Assembly (NCBI GenBank): GCA_016297405.1
Contig: JAEDGP010000034.1
Coordinates: 1 to 21,765, forward strand
Source of the DNA: Treponema sp.
GTDB lineage: Bacteria; Spirochaetota; Spirochaetia; Treponematales; Treponemataceae
Length of the DNA stretch: 21,765 bases
Direction: 5' to 3'
Part shown: one piece after another, positions 1 to 7,669 of the stretch
How the letters are laid out: every line of letters starts with the position of its first letter
How positions within the stretch are numbered: the stretch's first letter is position 1
Made by a program: the position numbers and the translations under genes
Notes under the pieces: generated by a model
Seen by the model: only the letters and a program-made list of their open reading frames with translations
Told to the model about the DNA's origin: nothing
Databases searched by the model: none

Positions 1-1532
1 TCTTCTACTGGCTCTGCGTCTTCTAATTGTGGAACTGAAACAGAAGGTTCATAAGCTGGAACTGGCACTTCCAAAGGCTTTTGCTGCTGGACTGGAGTTT
101 GTTCCACCGCCTGAACTTTAAGTGTTCCACTGGAAATTATTTCCTGTAACATATTTTTTAGCTGCACCATATCGATTGCAGCAGTCAGATTTTCGCTTCC
201 ATTACCAACAAGAGCCGAAATAATATCATTCCAGCTATGCTCAAGCATGGCGTCAACTTCTACGCTATGTCGTTTTCCTCTGCGCCCAAGATCTTTCTTG
301 ATTCTATTTGAAAGCTCTTCCTTGCCCGCCTGTAATTTTCCTGCAATCTGTGCTCTGTTAATATCCTGACTAAAATACTCATTCAAAAGCTCAAGCTGAA
401 AACGTTTTACCTTATTTTTGATGACAACTTCATCATCTTTTTTGAAACAAAAAAGAATCAAAACAAAAAGACAAACCGTTATGAATGCGCACCCAAGCAA
501 AAGGATGCGAACATACTCTGGAAGCGTCAAAAGACCTGTATCATACAGGCCACCAACGCGAAGAATTCTGTTTTCTGAATCAGACATGAAAAGGAAGTCA
601 GGTTTATCTTCAACAAGACCTGCGCCACCTTCTTCAGGGGGCTGCTCTTCTTCATCATCCTGACTATTTGACAGCTTGGATTTTGGCACCTGCTCTACAT
701 TTTTTATGAAAACCCCTTCTGGTCCAATCACATTTCTGTTCCAGAAGTCTATAAAATACGGAGCAACGGCTGCTCCATTCATTTTTGAAACATTGAATGC
801 AAGGCCGCCGACACTACATTCCTCATCGGAAACCAGCAGCACCATCTCATTCATAGAAATCAGGCTTTTGCGTGCCAGAACATTTTTCAATCCCTGAAGA
901 TTATAATAGAAGGCTACAGTATACTCAGCACCATCATTTTCCATGGGATAGGAAAGTATAATTCGCTGACCATGGGAATCAAAAGTGAACCTTCCTTTTT
1001 TCCATGGATTTTCAGGGGGAGAAACTGAATCATCAGCTTCATTTTTTACAGTCGCATTTATCAAGCTGTAATCAAGTTCATCAGTTCCATAAGGAGTCTT
1101 AACGTCTGAATAATATGAAAAAATCCTTTTCTGGCCATTCAGTTTTGAATCAGATTTGAAAGAGCTGTAATGAATTCGTCTACCACTTGCATCAATGACA
1201 CGGATACCTTCAAGTTCAGGAAATCTTTCCTGCAGCGAATACCATGACTTTATGATTTTGTCAGAAGGCTTTTGAGACACAAAGGTTCCAGCGTCTGCTT
1301 CGGACATGAAGCCGCCATAGGAAGGACCTGTAGCCTTCAGAAGAGAACTGATATATTCATTGCTGCAAACTGCTATCTGGTCAAGGGAACTTCTAACTGC
1401 TTTGATTTTTGCCGGCTCATAAAAGCTTTTCTCTATGGAAGAAAACATTCCAAGAGATGCTGCCAAAGTTAAGCCAACAAATACCACAACAGAAATCAGT
1501 AACGACACTGCAGTTTTCACACCAGATTTCAA
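1..1532 (-). CDS. Two-TM membrane protein with periplasmic sensor-like domain (C-terminus outside window)
   Basis: The frame is open from a TTG at 1532 down to the window edge, giving at least 510 residues. I chose the TTG because GGAG lies 6 bases upstream and the frame is closed by TGA a few codons further up. A membrane segment spans about residues 7-27. A roughly 310-residue presumably periplasmic region follows, including VIDASGRRIHYSS around residue 112, a pattern common in Cache/PAS-like sensory folds. Next come an acidic, Pro/Gly-rich linker (DDEEEQPPEEGG) and a second membrane segment at about 342-363. The rest is charged cytoplasmic sequence, turning into a Pro/Val/Gln/Glu-rich stretch at the edge. 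I do not recognise a family. Topology suggests a sensor or signalling protein, but no kinase, cyclase or chemoreceptor output domain is visible. It is divergent from hflX. Confidence 0.75.
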   Translation of the reverse strand, partial: MKSGVKTAVSLLISVVVFVGLTLAASLGMFSSIEKSFYEPAKIKAVRSSLDQIAVCSNEYISSLLKATGPSYGGFMSEADAGTFVSQKPSDKIIKSWYSLQERFPELEGIRVIDASGRRIHYSSFKSDSKLNGQKRIFSYYSDVKTPYGTDELDYSLINATVKNEADDSVSPPENPWKKGRFTFDSHGQRIILSYPMENDGAEYTVAFYYNLQGLKNVLARKSLISMNEMVLLVSDEECSVGGLAFNVSKMNGAAVAPYFIDFWNRNVIGPEGVFIKNVEQVPKSKLSNSQDDEEEQPPEEGGAGLVEDKPDFLFMSDSENRILRVGGLYDTGLLTLPEYVRILLLGCAFITVCLFVLILFCFKKDDEVVIKNKVKRFQLELLNEYFSQDINRAQIAGKLQAGKEELSNRIKKDLGRRGKRHSVEVDAMLEHSWNDIISALVGNGSENLTAAIDMVQLKNMLQEIISSGTLKVQAVEQTPVQQQKPLEVPVPAYEPSVSVPQLEDAEPVE

Positions 1533-1607
1533 AACGAACTCCGAAAATGAAAAAAAACTATTTCAATAAATTATCGGCAGAATTTCATAAATCAATATAA
1601 CAACTTT

Positions 1608-1613
1608 TATAAT
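1608..1613 (+). promoter_or_regulatory. Candidate -10 element for the hflX operon
   Basis: A perfect TATAAT lies in the 152-base divergent gap before hflX. There is no good -35 at 16-18 bases (the best is TTTCAT, about 19 away). The gap is AT-rich, so a chance match is possible. Nothing else stands out between 1533 and 1684. Confidence 0.3.
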
Positions 1614-1684
1614 ATATTACAAAATATCATATGGATATTTTTGATGACAACAATTACATTTTCACGCTAATATATAGAAGAACT

Positions 1685-2941
1685 ATGGCTCAAATCATTA
1701 ATATCCAGGAAGAAGAAAACAAAAAGGTACGCTGCTATCTGGTAGGCGAACCAAAAAACAATCTAATGGAACTTGAAGGTCTTACACAAACACTTGGCCT
1801 TGAAACTGCAGGAAAGCTCACCCTTTCCCGACTGGAAGTTGCCCCTGCATACGGAATGGGTAAAGGAAAAGCGCAGGAAATTTGCGACAATGCAAAAGAA
1901 TGCATGGCTGACTGTATTATTTTTGATTTTGATCTGGAACCAACAAAGCAAAGAAACTGGGAAAAACTTTCAAAAATTCCATGCTTTGACAGACAGGAAG
2001 TAATCATAAGAATTTTTGCACAACGAGCTCAGACACGGGAAGCTGTTTTGCAAGTAGAGCTTGCAAGACTCACCTACTCTCTGCCGCGTCTTGCTCATTC
2101 CTACGGTGACATGGCCAGACAAAGAGGCGGCAGCTATGGTTCAAAGGGAAGCGGAGAAACTCAGCTGGAATTGGACAGGCGCCGGGTTCAGGAAAAAATA
2201 AATCAGACAAAAAAAGAGCTTTCCAATGTTGTAAAAACCCGGGAAACTCAGCGTAAAAAAAGGGGAACAATTCCGGTTCCTGAATGCGCACTAATCGGAT
2301 ATACGAATGCGGGAAAATCAAGTCTTTTGAATGCCCTTACCGGCGCCGACGCTTTTGTGGAAGACAAACTATTCGCCACTTTGGATCCGCTTACCCGCCG
2401 CTTGAAGCTGAAAGACGGAAATGGAATTCTTTTGACTGATACCGTAGGCTTCATAAGCAATCTGCCCCACAGTCTAATTGACGCCTTCAAATCAACTTTG
2501 GATGAAGCGAAGGACTGCGACCTTCAGCTGATTGTTTTGGACTGCTCGGACCCAAACATAGATTTTCAGTACGAAACCGTCTGCAAGGTTTTAAAGGAAA
2601 TAGATGCAAATGACAATGACAGACTTATTGTATTGAACAAATGGGATGAAGTCCAAAACGATCAGGTCCTTTGCACAAGTCTTCATGCAAAATATCCAAA
2701 AGCCGTAATGGTAAGCGCAAAAACTAAATCTGGTTTTGAAGAGCTTTCCATTGCCATATCTGAAAACCTTCTTGGAAAGCCTCGAAAATTCTGCATACCT
2801 GTGGAAAAGAACACGATCATCCAGACAATCAGATCAAAAGGCATTATTTTAAACGAAGAATGGCTTGATGAATGGGTAATGATCACTGCCAGGGTAAAGG
2901 GCAAAGCATTGGAAATAGCAAAGGAGTTTTTAGCTGAATGA
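1685..2941 (+). CDS. hflX: HflX-family ribosome-associated GTPase
   Basis: A 418-residue cytoplasmic GTPase. In bacteria HflX binds the 50S subunit and splits stalled 70S ribosomes, for example after heat stress. The N-terminal HflX domain shows the expected YGMGKGKAQEI, DRQEVIIRIFAQRA, QVELARLTYSLPRL and GSGETQLELDRRR blocks, followed by a basic coiled-coil region. The G domain carries GYTNAGKS (residues 205-212), the DTVGF switch, NKWD and SAKT. An in-frame ATG at 1631 would add 18 residues, but it has no ribosome binding site. The ATG at 1685 has AGAAG just upstream and gives the usual N-terminus. The stop overlaps the next gene's start by 4 bases (ATGA), so the two are probably translationally coupled. 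Confidence 0.95.
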   Translation: MAQIINIQEEENKKVRCYLVGEPKNNLMELEGLTQTLGLETAGKLTLSRLEVAPAYGMGKGKAQEICDNAKECMADCIIFDFDLEPTKQRNWEKLSKIPCFDRQEVIIRIFAQRAQTREAVLQVELARLTYSLPRLAHSYGDMARQRGGSYGSKGSGETQLELDRRRVQEKINQTKKELSNVVKTRETQRKKRGTIPVPECALIGYTNAGKSSLLNALTGADAFVEDKLFATLDPLTRRLKLKDGNGILLTDTVGFISNLPHSLIDAFKSTLDEAKDCDLQLIVLDCSDPNIDFQYETVCKVLKEIDANDNDRLIVLNKWDEVQNDQVLCTSLHAKYPKAVMVSAKTKSGFEELSIAISENLLGKPRKFCIPVEKNTIIQTIRSKGIILNEEWLDEWVMITARVKGKALEIAKEFLAE

Positions 2942-3456
2942 ACGACGGAAAATATAGAAAACTGAACAAAACCTTGATTCAAATAGCAATTTTTGCATTT
3001 CTTGCCATGACTCTTTTAATTATTCTTGCTGCAGGTGCAAAAGGCTCCATGGAAAACCAGAATGAAAATGAAAGAAATTCAAAAATTGGAATTCCTTACA
3101 GCGCCTCAATCTATACAGAGCAACAAGAAGACGTGGACTATGCAACTTTTACAGGAATCGGCCAGTTACGCATTGCCACAAAGCAAGATCCTTCCTCCAA
3201 AACAGTTTCCACGCTGGTAATCAACCCCTGGTTTTCATACACAAAAGGTGACGAACAGTTTGTGGAAGAGCTTTCCAGAAAAACTCTTTTTATGAAAAAC
3301 GAAATCACAAAATATGTCCAAAACAAAACAAAACAGCAACTGAAATCTCTTGGAGAAGAAAAAGTAAAATCCGACCTGAAAGATATTTTCAACAAAGAAC
3401 TTGTGCTGAACAAAATCAAGGAAATCTATTTTTCCCAATACATCTTTCTGGATTAG
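2938..3456 (+). CDS. FliL-family membrane protein
   Basis: A 172-residue single-pass inner-membrane protein. It has a short cytoplasmic tail, a membrane helix at about residues 13-34, a linker rich in Asn and Glu, and a periplasmic domain. That domain has the FliL pattern: a strand ending LVINPWFSY, a GDEQFVEEL helix, a long amphipathic helix, then IKEIYFSQYIF at the C-terminus, matching the family's terminal FxxY/F strand. FliL proteins ring the flagellar stator and modulate torque. This copy lies outside any flagellar operon, with hflX and rlmE, so it may be a paralogue rather than the canonical FliL. An AAGGAG about 11 bases before the ATG lies inside the end of hflX, and the two genes overlap by 4 bases. 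Confidence 0.75.
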   Translation: MNDGKYRKLNKTLIQIAIFAFLAMTLLIILAAGAKGSMENQNENERNSKIGIPYSASIYTEQQEDVDYATFTGIGQLRIATKQDPSSKTVSTLVINPWFSYTKGDEQFVEELSRKTLFMKNEITKYVQNKTKQQLKSLGEEKVKSDLKDIFNKELVLNKIKEIYFSQYIFLD

Positions 3457-3529
3457 ATTCCATAAAAAAAAGTTATTGCGGTTCAATTTTTCTTATATTT
3501 GCCGTTTTTTTTTCCGAAAATTTTTGTAT

Positions 3530-4126
3530 ATGCCATCAAATAGTTATGAAAAACCGGACTTTTGGTCCAGAAAAGCTTTTTCGGAAGGATATCCTGCTCG
3601 TTCTGTCTACAAACTGCAGGAAATAGACCAAAAATTCGCTATGATTAAGAAAAATAGCAATGTGCTGGATCTTGGTGCAGCTCCTGGAAGTTGGACAACC
3701 TTTTTGCTCAGGAATTTGGGAGAAGGAGGAAAAGTCACATCCTGCGACTTAAACCCCCTTTCTAAATCAGTAAAGGGAGAAAACCTGACCTTCATTCAAG
3801 GGGATTTGAACGACAACGAAATCAGAGCCTCAATCAAGGCAAACGGTCCGTTCGATCTGGTCGTATGCGACGCTGCACCTAAAACCACAGGAAACAGAAT
3901 TGTAGATACTGCTTCCAGTCAACAGCTGGTCGAAATGGCAATCTATTATGCCCAGACAATGCTTGTGCCTGGAGGAAACTTTGTTGTAAAAATTTTCCAG
4001 AATGGGGACCAGCAGATGTTCCTTAAAAAAATGAGAGAGATATTCAATCAGGCAAAAGGCTTTAAACCTGAAGCATGCCGGGCTGAATCATTTGAGACTT
4101 ACCTGGTTGGCATTTGCAAGAAATAA
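3530..4126 (+). CDS. rlmE: 23S rRNA (uridine-2'-O-)methyltransferase RlmE/FtsJ
   Basis: A 198-residue SAM-dependent methyltransferase that modifies U2552 of 23S rRNA in the A loop, a late step of 50S maturation. The SAM-binding motif DLGAAPGSW is at residues 47-55. The catalytic K-D-K-E tetrad is complete: K28 (SVYKLQEID), D114 (VVCDAAP), K154 (FVVKIF) and E189 (SFETYLVG). Length fits the family (E. coli about 209). A TTG at 3476 in frame would add 18 Phe-rich residues. I prefer the ATG at 3530 because MPSNSYEKPDFWSRKAF resembles the usual start, although neither has a clear ribosome binding site. It lies 73 bases after the FliL-like gene and 10 before the peptidase. Confidence 0.95.
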   Translation: MPSNSYEKPDFWSRKAFSEGYPARSVYKLQEIDQKFAMIKKNSNVLDLGAAPGSWTTFLLRNLGEGGKVTSCDLNPLSKSVKGENLTFIQGDLNDNEIRASIKANGPFDLVVCDAAPKTTGNRIVDTASSQQLVEMAIYYAQTMLVPGGNFVVKIFQNGDQQMFLKKMREIFNQAKGFKPEACRAESFETYLVGICKK

Positions 4127-4136
4127 AGGCTATAAT

Positions 4137-5321
4137 ATGAACAAATTCAACAATTATAAAAACAGCATTAACCGTATGGAAATAAGACGCATAAAACGCA
4201 TGATAATATTCTCTACCTTAGCCTTTGCAGGAGGACTTGCAGGAACTTTTGCCTGTTTTTCCGTGGCAAAGCTTAATAGCAGTGCGTCGTCGTCTTTTGA
4301 CGAAGATGCTATGCTTCAAGGTAGCGGTGGTTTTGAATCCACATCCATTCCGGAATTCGACGACGAAAAGCCATCCCTTGCAGTTTCAGGAATTTCTTCC
4401 GCAAAAACCAGTGAGACTCCAAAAAACACAACTTCACTTTCTGCACAGCCGGCAGAAGGAATAGATGAAAATGACATCATTGCAAGTCTTTTTGCAGAAG
4501 AGACTGGTTCTGGAGATGTTGAATCAGATAACCTTGACGCCGCATCCCGAGTATTGAACCTGGATATGTATACCAGCGATGAGCCGGAACTTAGCTATTC
4601 AACTTATCGTGTAAAAAAAGGCGACATGATTGGCATGATTGCAGAAAAATACAACATTACACAGGATACCATCATCAGCGTAAACAACATTCAGCGTTCC
4701 CGCCTTATTCAAGTTGGCCAATATCTAAAAATTCCAACAATGCCAGGAATCCTATACACGGTTAAGAAAAACGGCGAAACAATCGAAAACATTGCGGCTG
4801 CAAATGGCATAAGCTGCGAAAAATGCGCAAGGGTAAATTCAGTTCATAAAAACAAATCTCTTGCGGCAGGTCTTACAATTTTCCTTCCTGATGCACAGCT
4901 TGATTGGGTAACAAGACAAGAAATAAATGGCGACCTTTTCATAAAACCACTTCGTGCAAGATTCTGGATCTCTTCCCCATTTGGATGGCGCAGTTCGCCG
5001 TTCACAGGAAAACGCTCTTATCACTCAGGCATTGATATGGCTTCAGGTATGAACACTCCAGTCTATGCGGCTTTGGGCGGTAAAGTAACCTCAACAGGAT
5101 TCAACAACGTATACGGCAACTATATTATCGTAACCCACCATTCAGGATACAAATCGTTGTATGCCCACCTGAACAAAATCCTTGTAACTGCAGGTACCTA
5201 TGTGGACACGAACAAAATGATTGGCCGCGTTGGAAGCACAGGTATGAGCACAGGTCCTCACCTTCACTTCACAGTGTACAAGTTTGGTAAGGCAGTAAAC
5301 CCAGCTGCACTCTGGAAATAA
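4137..5321 (+). CDS. LysM-containing M23 (LytM-type) murein endopeptidase
   Basis: A 394-residue envelope protein. A basic N-terminus and membrane helix at about residues 22-44 anchor it or act as a signal. A Ser/Glu/Asp-rich low-complexity linker follows to about 150. A LysM domain spans 157-200 (YRVKKGDMIGMIAEKYNIT, ending VGQYLKIP), and a weaker LysM-like repeat about 207-251 (YTVKKNGETIENIAAANGI). The M23 domain fills the C-terminus, with all key residues present: H296 and D300 (YHSGID), H344 (LYAHL) and H375/H377 (GPHLHF), so it should be an active zinc endopeptidase cutting peptidoglycan cross-links. The ATG at 4137 has AAAGG 7 bases upstream; the longer frame from 4092 overlaps rlmE and lacks this site. 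It is the last gene of the hflX-fliL-rlmE run. Confidence 0.92.
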   Translation: MNKFNNYKNSINRMEIRRIKRMIIFSTLAFAGGLAGTFACFSVAKLNSSASSSFDEDAMLQGSGGFESTSIPEFDDEKPSLAVSGISSAKTSETPKNTTSLSAQPAEGIDENDIIASLFAEETGSGDVESDNLDAASRVLNLDMYTSDEPELSYSTYRVKKGDMIGMIAEKYNITQDTIISVNNIQRSRLIQVGQYLKIPTMPGILYTVKKNGETIENIAAANGISCEKCARVNSVHKNKSLAAGLTIFLPDAQLDWVTRQEINGDLFIKPLRARFWISSPFGWRSSPFTGKRSYHSGIDMASGMNTPVYAALGGKVTSTGFNNVYGNYIIVTHHSGYKSLYAHLNKILVTAGTYVDTNKMIGRVGSTGMSTGPHLHFTVYKFGKAVNPAALWK

Positions 5322-5324
5322 TCC

Positions 5325-5363
5325 ATACAAAAATCTCAATGCGCTATGCTAATGCGCTTTGAG
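5325..5363 (-). terminator. Rho-independent terminator of the sigma/anti-sigma operon
   Basis: Arms at 5335-5344 and 5354-5363 pair over 10 positions with one T-T mismatch, around a 9-base loop. Read on the minus strand, the stem is followed by ATTTTTG. The stem overlaps the stop of the anti-sigma gene. On the plus strand it is followed only by ACCCTTT, so stopping transcripts from the M23 gene would be weaker. The two operons converge here. Confidence 0.7.
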
Positions 5364-5832
5364 ACCCTTTCACAACAGTGGAAATCTTTTTCACAAAAAA
5401 ATCCACATTGCTCATCACAAAAACAGTGCAATACAAGGTAACACAGAACGCAATCATCAAACCGTAAATGAGAACAAGGGAAGGACTTTGCATTTCTGAA
5501 GTTGAATAGATGGAAAGCACAAGCATAAAAATCATCACAATGCCACTTATGATCCAGTGAGAAAGCCCAACAGGTCTGGCCTTGAATTTTTCATAGGCAG
5601 CTGGATCCACGCTCATCATCACATTTTTGATCGTTTCGTCTGTAACTGGACATGGAATCTTTAATGGTGCGGAAATATGATTTTCTGCTTCGCTAAGCAT
5701 TTTGATTTTTCGCCTGCATTCGCTGCACTTCAAAAGATGAAAGGTTAATCTGAATGGTAGATGCTGATTTTTATCCAGCATCAGATATTCGCTCATTGCA
5801 TTATCACAGTTTGTTTGTTTTTTATTATTCAA
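5344..5832 (-). CDS. Zinc-finger transmembrane anti-sigma factor
   Basis: A 162-residue protein. The N-terminal cytoplasmic part has the ZAS zinc-binding pattern H32-x3-C36-x2-C39 (HLLKCSEC), with C9 as a possible fourth ligand. Two membrane helices follow at about 93-111 and 119-140, ending in a short cytoplasmic tail. ZAS proteins hold an ECF sigma factor inactive until a signal releases it, which fits the position directly after one. The start is TTG, not ATG, with a strong GGAGG 6 bases upstream lying inside the sigma gene. The reading frames overlap by 8 bases, so translation is likely coupled and the two proteins made in proportion. The signal sensed cannot be told from sequence. Confidence 0.85.
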   Translation of the reverse strand: MNNKKQTNCDNAMSEYLMLDKNQHLPFRLTFHLLKCSECRRKIKMLSEAENHISAPLKIPCPVTDETIKNVMMSVDPAAYEKFKARPVGLSHWIISGIVMIFMLVLSIYSTSEMQSPSLVLIYGLMIAFCVTLYCTVFVMSNVDFFVKKISTVVKGSQSALA

Positions 5833-6403
5833 GGAAAGCCTCCAATTTGTCTTTTAGAATTTTTTTTGCACGGAATATATGTGACTTTATTGTATTTACA
5901 GGAAAACCAGTAATATCACTGATTTGTTGATACGGTATGTCATAGGAAAAATACATTTCTACGCAAACGGCATATTTTTGCGGAAGTTCTTTTATTGCCT
6001 CGCGAATTGCAGCTGCAGTTACAGATCTTATCTGATTTTCTTCTGGAGAAAGGTTTCGATCCGGAATCACATCTTCATCTGCAATGGGAAGATATTCTTT
6101 TCTGCGGTTTACGCAATTCAGGGCTGTTGTATAGGCTATGCGCATAAGCCAGGTCTGAAACATGGACTCATATTTGAATGTATTAAGTTTTGTGTAGACC
6201 TTCAGAAAAACATCCTGAACAAAATCTTCAGTATCTGCTTCGTTATGAAAAAAACTCAAACCCAGACGGAAAATCCTTTTTTGATAAAACTGCATCAACC
6301 TTGCAAAACTCATATTGTTTCCACCCAAGGTCTGCTTTATCAGTGAGAAATCCCTTTTTTTGATTATTTCATTCTCCAGTTTATGGAGCAAAGGCGAAGA
6401 CAT
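5825..6403 (-). CDS. ECF-type RNA polymerase sigma factor
   Basis: A 192-residue sigma-70-family factor with only regions 2 and 4, the ECF layout. Region 2 spans about residues 30-101 (DTEDFVQDVFLKVYTKL, then FQTWLMRIAYTTALN, the core-binding and -10-recognition helices). Region 4 spans about 131-185 (IKELPQKYAVCVEMYF, YQQISDITGFPVNTIKSHIFRAKKIL with the helix-turn-helix). The ATG at 6403 has GGA 7 bases upstream. It sits between a small membrane protein gene (24 bases upstream) and its probable anti-sigma factor (8-base overlap). The factor probably transcribes its own operon from the sigma-E-like promoter at 6796-6823. I cannot assign an ECF group beyond likeness to RpoE-type factors. Confidence 0.93.
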   Translation of the reverse strand: MSSPLLHKLENEIIKKRDFSLIKQTLGGNNMSFARLMQFYQKRIFRLGLSFFHNEADTEDFVQDVFLKVYTKLNTFKYESMFQTWLMRIAYTTALNCVNRRKEYLPIADEDVIPDRNLSPEENQIRSVTAAAIREAIKELPQKYAVCVEMYFSYDIPYQQISDITGFPVNTIKSHIFRAKKILKDKLEAFLE

Positions 6404-6427
6404 ACTATTCCAAATTATTCAATACAA

Positions 6428-6775
6428 TTAATTGTTGTTGTGGAATTCTGGATATATCTTGTAAAAAATCAGGAAACAGATTCCAATCACCATTGGAATG
6501 AGTCCTCCAAGAATCTCATAGGAAAAATGAACTACAATTGCAAAAACCAGCGTGAGTATAAAGCCAACGCCTGTAAGCAAAAGACCGGAAAGCAATGAAA
6601 AGGCTTTGAAATTGAAAGACTTTGGCACGAAAGTACCGGTTTTTATCTGAAGCTTGATTTCATGATGACGCCACAAAAGATAAAAGAATATCACAATGGC
6701 GCCCATAGCAATTCCTACAATCGGAACTATGGAAATGATTATCTGTGCTGTAGTTGAAATTTGTTCTTGATTCAT
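6428..6775 (-). CDS. Small three-TM membrane protein of the sigma-factor operon
   Basis: A 115-residue hydrophobic protein with probable membrane helices at about 11-34, 58-82 and 87-105. A basic loop (WRHHEIKLQIKTG) lies after the first, and a short polar tail ends in HNNN. I do not recognise a named family with certainty; proteins of this size and topology are often encoded beside ECF sigma/anti-sigma pairs. AAGGAA lies 6 bases before the ATG. It is the first gene of the three-gene minus-strand unit, directly behind the candidate ECF promoter, so it is probably part of the regulon or a helper in sensing. Confidence 0.7.
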   Translation of the reverse strand: MNQEQISTTAQIIISIVPIVGIAMGAIVIFFYLLWRHHEIKLQIKTGTFVPKSFNFKAFSLLSGLLLTGVGFILTLVFAIVVHFSYEILGGLIPMVIGICFLIFYKIYPEFHNNN

Positions 6776-6795
6776 AAAATATTCCTTATATATTA

Positions 6796-6823
6796 TTTGA
6801 CCCGCATGAATGCAAAAAGTTGC
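6796..6823 (-). promoter_or_regulatory. Candidate ECF (sigma-E-like) autoregulatory promoter
   Basis: On the minus strand GCAACTT (6817-6823) is followed, after 14 bases, by GGTCAAA (6796-6802). This is close to the RpoE-type layout (GGAACTT, about 16 bases, TCTGA): AACTT to TCAAA is 16 bases. The ribosome binding site AAGGAA and ATG of the first operon gene follow at once. A 6-base inverted repeat (ATGCAA, AAAG, TTGCAT; 6810-6825) covers the -35 element and could be an operator or chance. Confidence 0.5.
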
Positions 6824-6869
6824 ATAAGTTTATCAGATAAAAGGGGTTTTGTAAAAGAACCAAAAACGC

Positions 6870-6875
6870 TATGAT
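6870..6875 (+). promoter_or_regulatory. Candidate -10 element of nudC, placed for a leaderless transcript
   Basis: TATGAT is followed by exactly 6 bases and then the nudC ATG, so transcription would start at or next to the A of the start codon. No Shine-Dalgarno sequence precedes the gene. The -35 is weak (TTGTAA at 6849-6854, 15 bases away). Confidence 0.4.
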
Positions 6876-6881
6876 TGCTTT

Positions 6882-7658
6882 ATGGCTTTTGAACAGAACC
6901 CGAAAACCGGGGAAAAATACAATTTTTTGATCAGAGACAAAAACATATTCGTAAACAACGACGGGTCTTTGCCATCTTTTCAACAGCTTTTAAACGTTCA
7001 TCGGCAATTTGAAAACACAGTTTTTTTCAGAGAAAAAGAAAATCATTTTTGTGCCAAAGAAATACCACCTGAATATAAAGCAGCAGAACTTATGGAAATC
7101 TCCATCAGAGAGTATTTTGCAGCCCATAAGGAAACGGAATGCAATCTGGTATCACGAGCAAAATCAATCGTCAAATGGCTTAGTTCCATGCGCTTTTGTC
7201 CTGGTTGCGGTAAAAGCAGACTGGAAAGCCACCGGCAGCTTTCAGCACTCACCTGCCCCAGCTGCAATAAAATTTATTTTCCACGCATAGAACCTTGTGT
7301 TATCGTTCTGATACATAAAGGTGAAGAAATCCTTTTGGCCAGGCATTCCTACCGCAACCAGGACATATTTGCCTGTATCGCAGGATTCATTGAAGCTGGT
7401 GAAAGCGCAGAACAGGCTGTACACAGGGAAGTTTTGGAAGAAACGGGATTAAAGATAAAAAACATTACATACAAAGGAAGTCAGTCCTGGCCATTCCCCG
7501 ACCAGCTTATGCTTGCCTTCAGCGCAGAATATGAGAGCGGTCAAATCAAAATCCAGGAAGAGGAAATTGCAGAAGCCAGATGGTTCAAAAAAAACGCAAT
7601 TCCAGCAGGACCAAAACCTGGCTCAGTGGCCTGGAAACTCATAAACGACGCATTTTAA
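6882..7658 (+). CDS. nudC: NADH pyrophosphatase (NAD-cap hydrolase) NudC
   Basis: A 258-residue Nudix hydrolase that splits NADH/NAD into NMN(H) and AMP; E. coli NudC also removes NAD caps from RNA. The domain order is typical: a divergent N-terminal domain (1-100), a zinc ribbon with C106, C109, C125 and C128 (FCPGCG, TCPSCN), then YFPRIEPCVIV and the Nudix fold. The Nudix box runs from G168 to L190 with all signature residues: G168, E174, R182-E183, E186-E187 and G189. SQSWPFP at 200-206 matches the SQPWPFP array that marks NADH specificity. No ribosome binding site precedes the ATG (see the -10 at 6870-6875). It is monocistronic, convergent with the M16 genes 11 bases away, with no obvious terminator between. 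Confidence 0.95.
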   Translation: MAFEQNPKTGEKYNFLIRDKNIFVNNDGSLPSFQQLLNVHRQFENTVFFREKENHFCAKEIPPEYKAAELMEISIREYFAAHKETECNLVSRAKSIVKWLSSMRFCPGCGKSRLESHRQLSALTCPSCNKIYFPRIEPCVIVLIHKGEEILLARHSYRNQDIFACIAGFIEAGESAEQAVHREVLEETGLKIKNITYKGSQSWPFPDQLMLAFSAEYESGQIKIQEEEIAEARWFKKNAIPAGPKPGSVAWKLINDAF

Positions 7659-7669
7659 AATCCGTAAAA

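Noticed and set aside
418..897. Two short plus-strand frames in the first kilobase
   Set aside because: They are shadows of the minus-strand membrane protein, which is open for over 1.5 kb and has two clear membrane helices.
1631..1684. Upstream ATG extending HflX by 18 residues
   Set aside because: There is no ribosome binding site and the added residues do not resemble the family N-terminus; 1685 fits better.
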